A stretch of 64,000 bases of DNA. It comes from Cryomorphaceae bacterium. GTDB taxonomy: Bacteria > Bacteroidota > Bacteroidia > Flavobacteriales > UBA7430. Every line of letters begins with the position of its first letter. Position 1 is the first letter of the stretch. The notes under the pieces were generated by a model, which saw only the letters and a list, made by a program, of their open reading frames with translations, was not told the origin of the DNA and did no database searches. The stretch spans positions 303,704 to 367,703 of the forward strand of contig BOWN01000002.1 in NCBI GenBank assembly GCA_019649675.1. The letters are read 5' to 3'. Below are positions 60,839 to 64,000 of the stretch, piece after piece. Made by a program: the position numbers and the translations under genes.

Positions 60839-61855
60839 CAACTCCTTAATACGATCCATACCTTTCCGTGATGGCATATATTTAGCATCAAGCATTAGAC
60901 TAGTTCTATAATCCGACTCAGACTTTACAAGATCTCCAATTAGTTCATAACAGTAAGCTCTTCCAAAATATGCCTCAACATAAGAATTATCAGCTATTAT
61001 AGCCTGAGTAAAATAATTTATAGCACTGTCATAATTTTTTCTAAAAACTTCAATAACTGCTATATTATGTAAAGAGATTTTATGATCTTTTTTGAGTGCT
61101 ATGGCACGTTCATAAGCTTGGACTGCTTCGTCAAAAGTCTGAAGTGATTGATAAAACATCCCAACTTTATAGTGAATATCATATCGATAGGGCTGTAATC
61201 GAAGTGCAGCATTAAAATAATCTAAAGCCAATAAATCTCTTTTAGAAGAGTATAAAACACCCATCTGATCATAAGCATTAAACAAAGTTTGATCTTCATT
61301 TATTGCAGATTGAATATATTTCATTGCTTTAATTGTATCTTCCTCCATTAAGGCATAATTACCAGCTAAAAAAAGTGCCGTAGGATTTTTAGGATCAGTA
61401 TCTAATATTTCATTTAATCGCTTTTGCCCTTTTTTCAATTCTCCAACTGCCAAGTATATCTCTGCTAAATTAATACGGCATTCAATATTATCAATATCTA
61501 GATTAGAACAATATTCCCAACAGTCTTTTGCACTGCGACTTTCTTGCATAGCATAATATAAAATACCCAGCTTTAACCAATATTTTGAATTAGTAGAATC
61601 TAATTGTACAGCTCTTTTCAAATCAGAAGCACCCAAATCCAAAGATTCGTTTTGCATATAAAAAGCAGCACGATCAAAATACAAAGCAGGATTTAAAGTG
61701 TCATGAGAAATAAGATCTGAGACAGAATCAATTTTATGCATCAATTTAAAAGAAAACTCTGCTAAATTGTCTGAACTTATATTCTTAACATTAGAGCTTT
61801 GCTGGCAAGATGCAAATAGAATACAAAAAATGAAATATAGATATGTTATTTTCAT
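60833..61855 (-). CDS. TPR-repeat lipoprotein
   Basis: Lipobox ILFASCQQ; repeated TPR-like units (NPALYFDRAAFYMQNESLDLGASDLKRAVQLDSTNSKYWLKLGILYY...). Confidence 0.85.
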   Translation of the reverse strand: MKITYLYFIFCILFASCQQSSNVKNISSDNLAEFSFKLMHKIDSVSDLISHDTLNPALYFDRAAFYMQNESLDLGASDLKRAVQLDSTNSKYWLKLGILYYAMQESRSAKDCWEYCSNLDIDNIECRINLAEIYLAVGELKKGQKRLNEILDTDPKNPTALFLAGNYALMEEDTIKAMKYIQSAINEDQTLFNAYDQMGVLYSSKRDLLALDYFNAALRLQPYRYDIHYKVGMFYQSLQTFDEAVQAYERAIALKKDHKISLHNIAVIEVFRKNYDSAINYFTQAIIADNSYVEAYFGRAYCYELIGDLVKSESDYRTSLMLDAKYMPSRKGMDRIKELQ

Positions 61856-61881
61856 TTATTGATTAAAAAAACTTAAAAGTA

Positions 61882-62880
61882 TCAAGCTGTTTGAATTTGT
61901 TCTACAATTTTAGATTCAATTTCTTCAGCCAATTCTAAATTATCAAGTAATAGTCTCTTCACGGCATCTCGCCCTTGACCTAATTTAGTATCACCATAAC
62001 TAAACCATGAACCACTTTTATTTACAACACCATATTCTACACCTAAATCGATAACTTCTCCAGCTTTAGAAACACCCTCTCCATACATAATATCAAACTC
62101 AGCTTTTCTAAATGGTGGTGCCACTTTATTCTTAACAACTTTAACACGAGTTCGATTACCAATCACCTGATCTCCGTCTTTAAGCTGAGTACTTCTACGA
62201 ATATCGAGGCGAACAGATGCATAAAACTTTAGTGCATTTCCACCAGTAGTCGTTTCAGGGTTTCCAAACATCACACCAATCTTTTCACGCAATTGATTAA
62301 TAAATATACAAGTACATCCTGTTTTAGAAATGGAAGCAGTTAATTTTCTGAGTGCTTGTGACATTAAACGAGCGTGTAATCCCATTTTAGAATCACCCAT
62401 TTCTCCTTCTATTTCACTTTTGGGAGTAAGTGCTGCTACCGAATCAATCACAATAATATCAACTGCTCCTGAACGAATTAAATTATCAGCAATTTCTAAA
62501 GCTTGTTCACCAGAATCAGGCTGCGCTATAATTAACTCATCAATATTTACTCCTAAATTCTCTGCATAAAACCGATCAAACGCATGCTCTGCATCAATAA
62601 AAGCAGCAATTCCTCCACCTTTCTGAGTTTCAGCCATAGCATGGATAGCTAAAGTTGTCTTACCTGAAGATTCAGGACCATAAATTTCAACAACTCTTCC
62701 CTTAGGATAACCTCCTATACCAAGAGCTAAGTCTAAACCTAAAGAACCTGTGGGTATACAAGCAATGTCTTCAGCTACCACGTCACCCATTTTCATTACA
62801 GAACCTTTACCATAAGTTTTTTCCAACTTATCCATTGTAAGCTGAAGAGCCTTAAGCTTTGCATCTCTTTCTTTTTCCAT
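61882..62880 (-). CDS. recA: Recombinase RecA
   Basis: [91 protein letters not shown]. Confidence 0.97.
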   Translation of the reverse strand: MEKERDAKLKALQLTMDKLEKTYGKGSVMKMGDVVAEDIACIPTGSLGLDLALGIGGYPKGRVVEIYGPESSGKTTLAIHAMAETQKGGGIAAFIDAEHAFDRFYAENLGVNIDELIIAQPDSGEQALEIADNLIRSGAVDIIVIDSVAALTPKSEIEGEMGDSKMGLHARLMSQALRKLTASISKTGCTCIFINQLREKIGVMFGNPETTTGGNALKFYASVRLDIRRSTQLKDGDQVIGNRTRVKVVKNKVAPPFRKAEFDIMYGEGVSKAGEVIDLGVEYGVVNKSGSWFSYGDTKLGQGRDAVKRLLLDNLELAEEIESKIVEQIQTA

Positions 62881-62974
62881 AATTTCTAAATTTATTTCTG
62901 TAACAAAACAATAAGTAATTTGTGACAATTTATGTCACTAGTTATAAGATTCCAATATTTGATGGGTATGATCC

Positions 62975-63397
62975 TTAGTTTTTACTTTCGTAAAAACTTT
63001 TCAATAATCCATCTTCATCAATTATAAAAGTTGTCCTATGAACGCCTTCGTATTCTTTACCCATAAATTTTTTCGGACCCCAAACACCAAAAGCTTTAAT
63101 AACAGCTTTGTCTTCATCTGCAATTAAGCTGAAAGGAAGATTATACTTACCTATAAACTTTTGATGACTCTTTGATGAATCAGGGCTTACTCCTATCACA
63201 ATAAAACCTTTTTCTTGAAGCAAAGAATAATTCTCACCTAAATTACATGACTCAGCAGTACAACCAGGAGTCATGTCCTTAGGATAGAAATAAAGAATAA
63301 CTTTTTTACCCAAAAAATCAGTTAAAGAAATTGACTGACCAAACTCATCTAAAGCAACAAATTCAGGCGCTTTATCACCAACATTTAAACTTGTCAT
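62975..63397 (-). CDS. bcp: Thioredoxin-dependent thiol peroxidase (Bcp/PrxQ-type peroxiredoxin)
   Basis: ILYFYPKDMTPGCTAESCNLGENYSLLQEKGFIVIGVSPDSSKSHQKFIGKYNLPFSLIADEDK. Confidence 0.93.
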   Translation of the reverse strand: MTSLNVGDKAPEFVALDEFGQSISLTDFLGKKVILYFYPKDMTPGCTAESCNLGENYSLLQEKGFIVIGVSPDSSKSHQKFIGKYNLPFSLIADEDKAVIKAFGVWGPKKFMGKEYEGVHRTTFIIDEDGLLKSFYESKN

Positions 63398-63429
63398 AAC
63401 AATATATTTATTTTATAAAATTAAAAAAA

Positions 63430-63460
63430 TGCCTTGTTTGATGTAATCAAACAAGGCAGT
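63430..63460. terminator. Perfect inverted repeat between bcp and the downstream small ORF
   Basis: tgccttgtttgat-gta-atcaaacaaggca. Confidence 0.7.
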
Positions 63461-63491
63461 ATTTATCAACAAAATGAGGTACTTATACCTA

Positions 63492-63671
63492 TTAATTGTT
63501 CACAATAACAAAAGGCTTTACTAATCTTGATTTTATAACGTTAACAGATTTTGCATAATCAAAAATAAACCTTAAAGTAATATCTGAGGGTTTTGTTCTA
63601 ATTTTAGCATCATTATTTTTCCCAAAATCAGACAGTCCAGATTTGTCATCGAGTGTAGTTGTTTTCGCCAT
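63492..63671 (-). CDS. Small 59-aa protein (not in supplied ORF track)
   Basis: Minus-strand ATG-to-TAA: MAKTTTLDDKSGLSDFGKNNDAKIRTKPSDITLRFIFDYAKSVNVIKSRLVKPFVIVNN*. Confidence 0.6.
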   Translation of the reverse strand: MAKTTTLDDKSGLSDFGKNNDAKIRTKPSDITLRFIFDYAKSVNVIKSRLVKPFVIVNN

Positions 63672-63712
63672 ATAGATTATTTTTTTTTAATATAACGAAC
63701 AATTAATGATGC

Positions 63713-64000
63713 TTATTGTAAAACCAAATTGATATTATATTTTTCTTTAAGTTTTCTTAAGTTAATTAGAGCATAACGCATTCTTCCAAGTGCTGTATTT
63801 ATGCTTATACCACTCTCCTCAGAAATTTCCTTAAAAGTCATTCCAGAAAAATAACGCATTTTTACAACCTCTCTTTGTTCATCAGATAAATAATTTACTA
63901 AGTCCTTAACTTCATTAAAAACCTGTTTATTAATTACATCAGACTCTACAGAATCTAGCTCTTCTCCCATTGCACTAAAAATATTGTAATCATCGTTAGG
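63713..64000 (-). CDS. RNA polymerase sigma-70 family (ECF-like) factor, C-terminal part (runs off window)
   Basis: VNYLSDEQREVVKMRYFSGMTFKEISEESGISINTALGRMRYALINLRKLKEKYN; region 4 HTH; open reading continues to the window edge. Confidence 0.85.
   Translation of the reverse strand, partial: PNDDYNIFSAMGEELDSVESDVINKQVFNEVKDLVNYLSDEQREVVKMRYFSGMTFKEISEESGISINTALGRMRYALINLRKLKEKYNINLVLQ

Overview
This is a Bacteroidota (Flavobacteriia-like) chromosomal window. It is dominated by core genes: purL, aroC, hutI, nth, the secE-nusG-rplKAJL-rpoBC operon with tuf and flanking tRNAs, hpf, xerC, rpsU, apt, rpmB, cinA, cmk, porQ, thrS-infC-rpmI-rplT, recA and bcp. A second component is a set of secreted proteins, several with type IX secretion (T9SS)-like C-termini. 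Many conserved genes, including essential ones such as rpoB, rpoC, purL, thrS and rplL, are broken by single-base frameshifts. This points to consensus errors rather than pseudogenes. The most unusual region is about 49.9-57.2 kb (minus strand). It holds two adjacent giant secreted proteins built from dozens of paired-cysteine acidic repeats (consensus roughly GC[TM]D..[AY].[NE]YNP.AN.DDGSC). One of them contains a nearly identical 660-bp (220-aa) tandem unit that runs into a visibly corrupted stretch. The same module occurs in a DUF3105 protein at 12-13.8 kb. Other points of note are an infC with no canonical start codon but a strong Shine-Dalgarno before ATA, intergenic hairpins on both sides of rpoB, and an acidic protein with CM..xExACExLE repeats. 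All family names come from reading the translated sequence; no database search was run.
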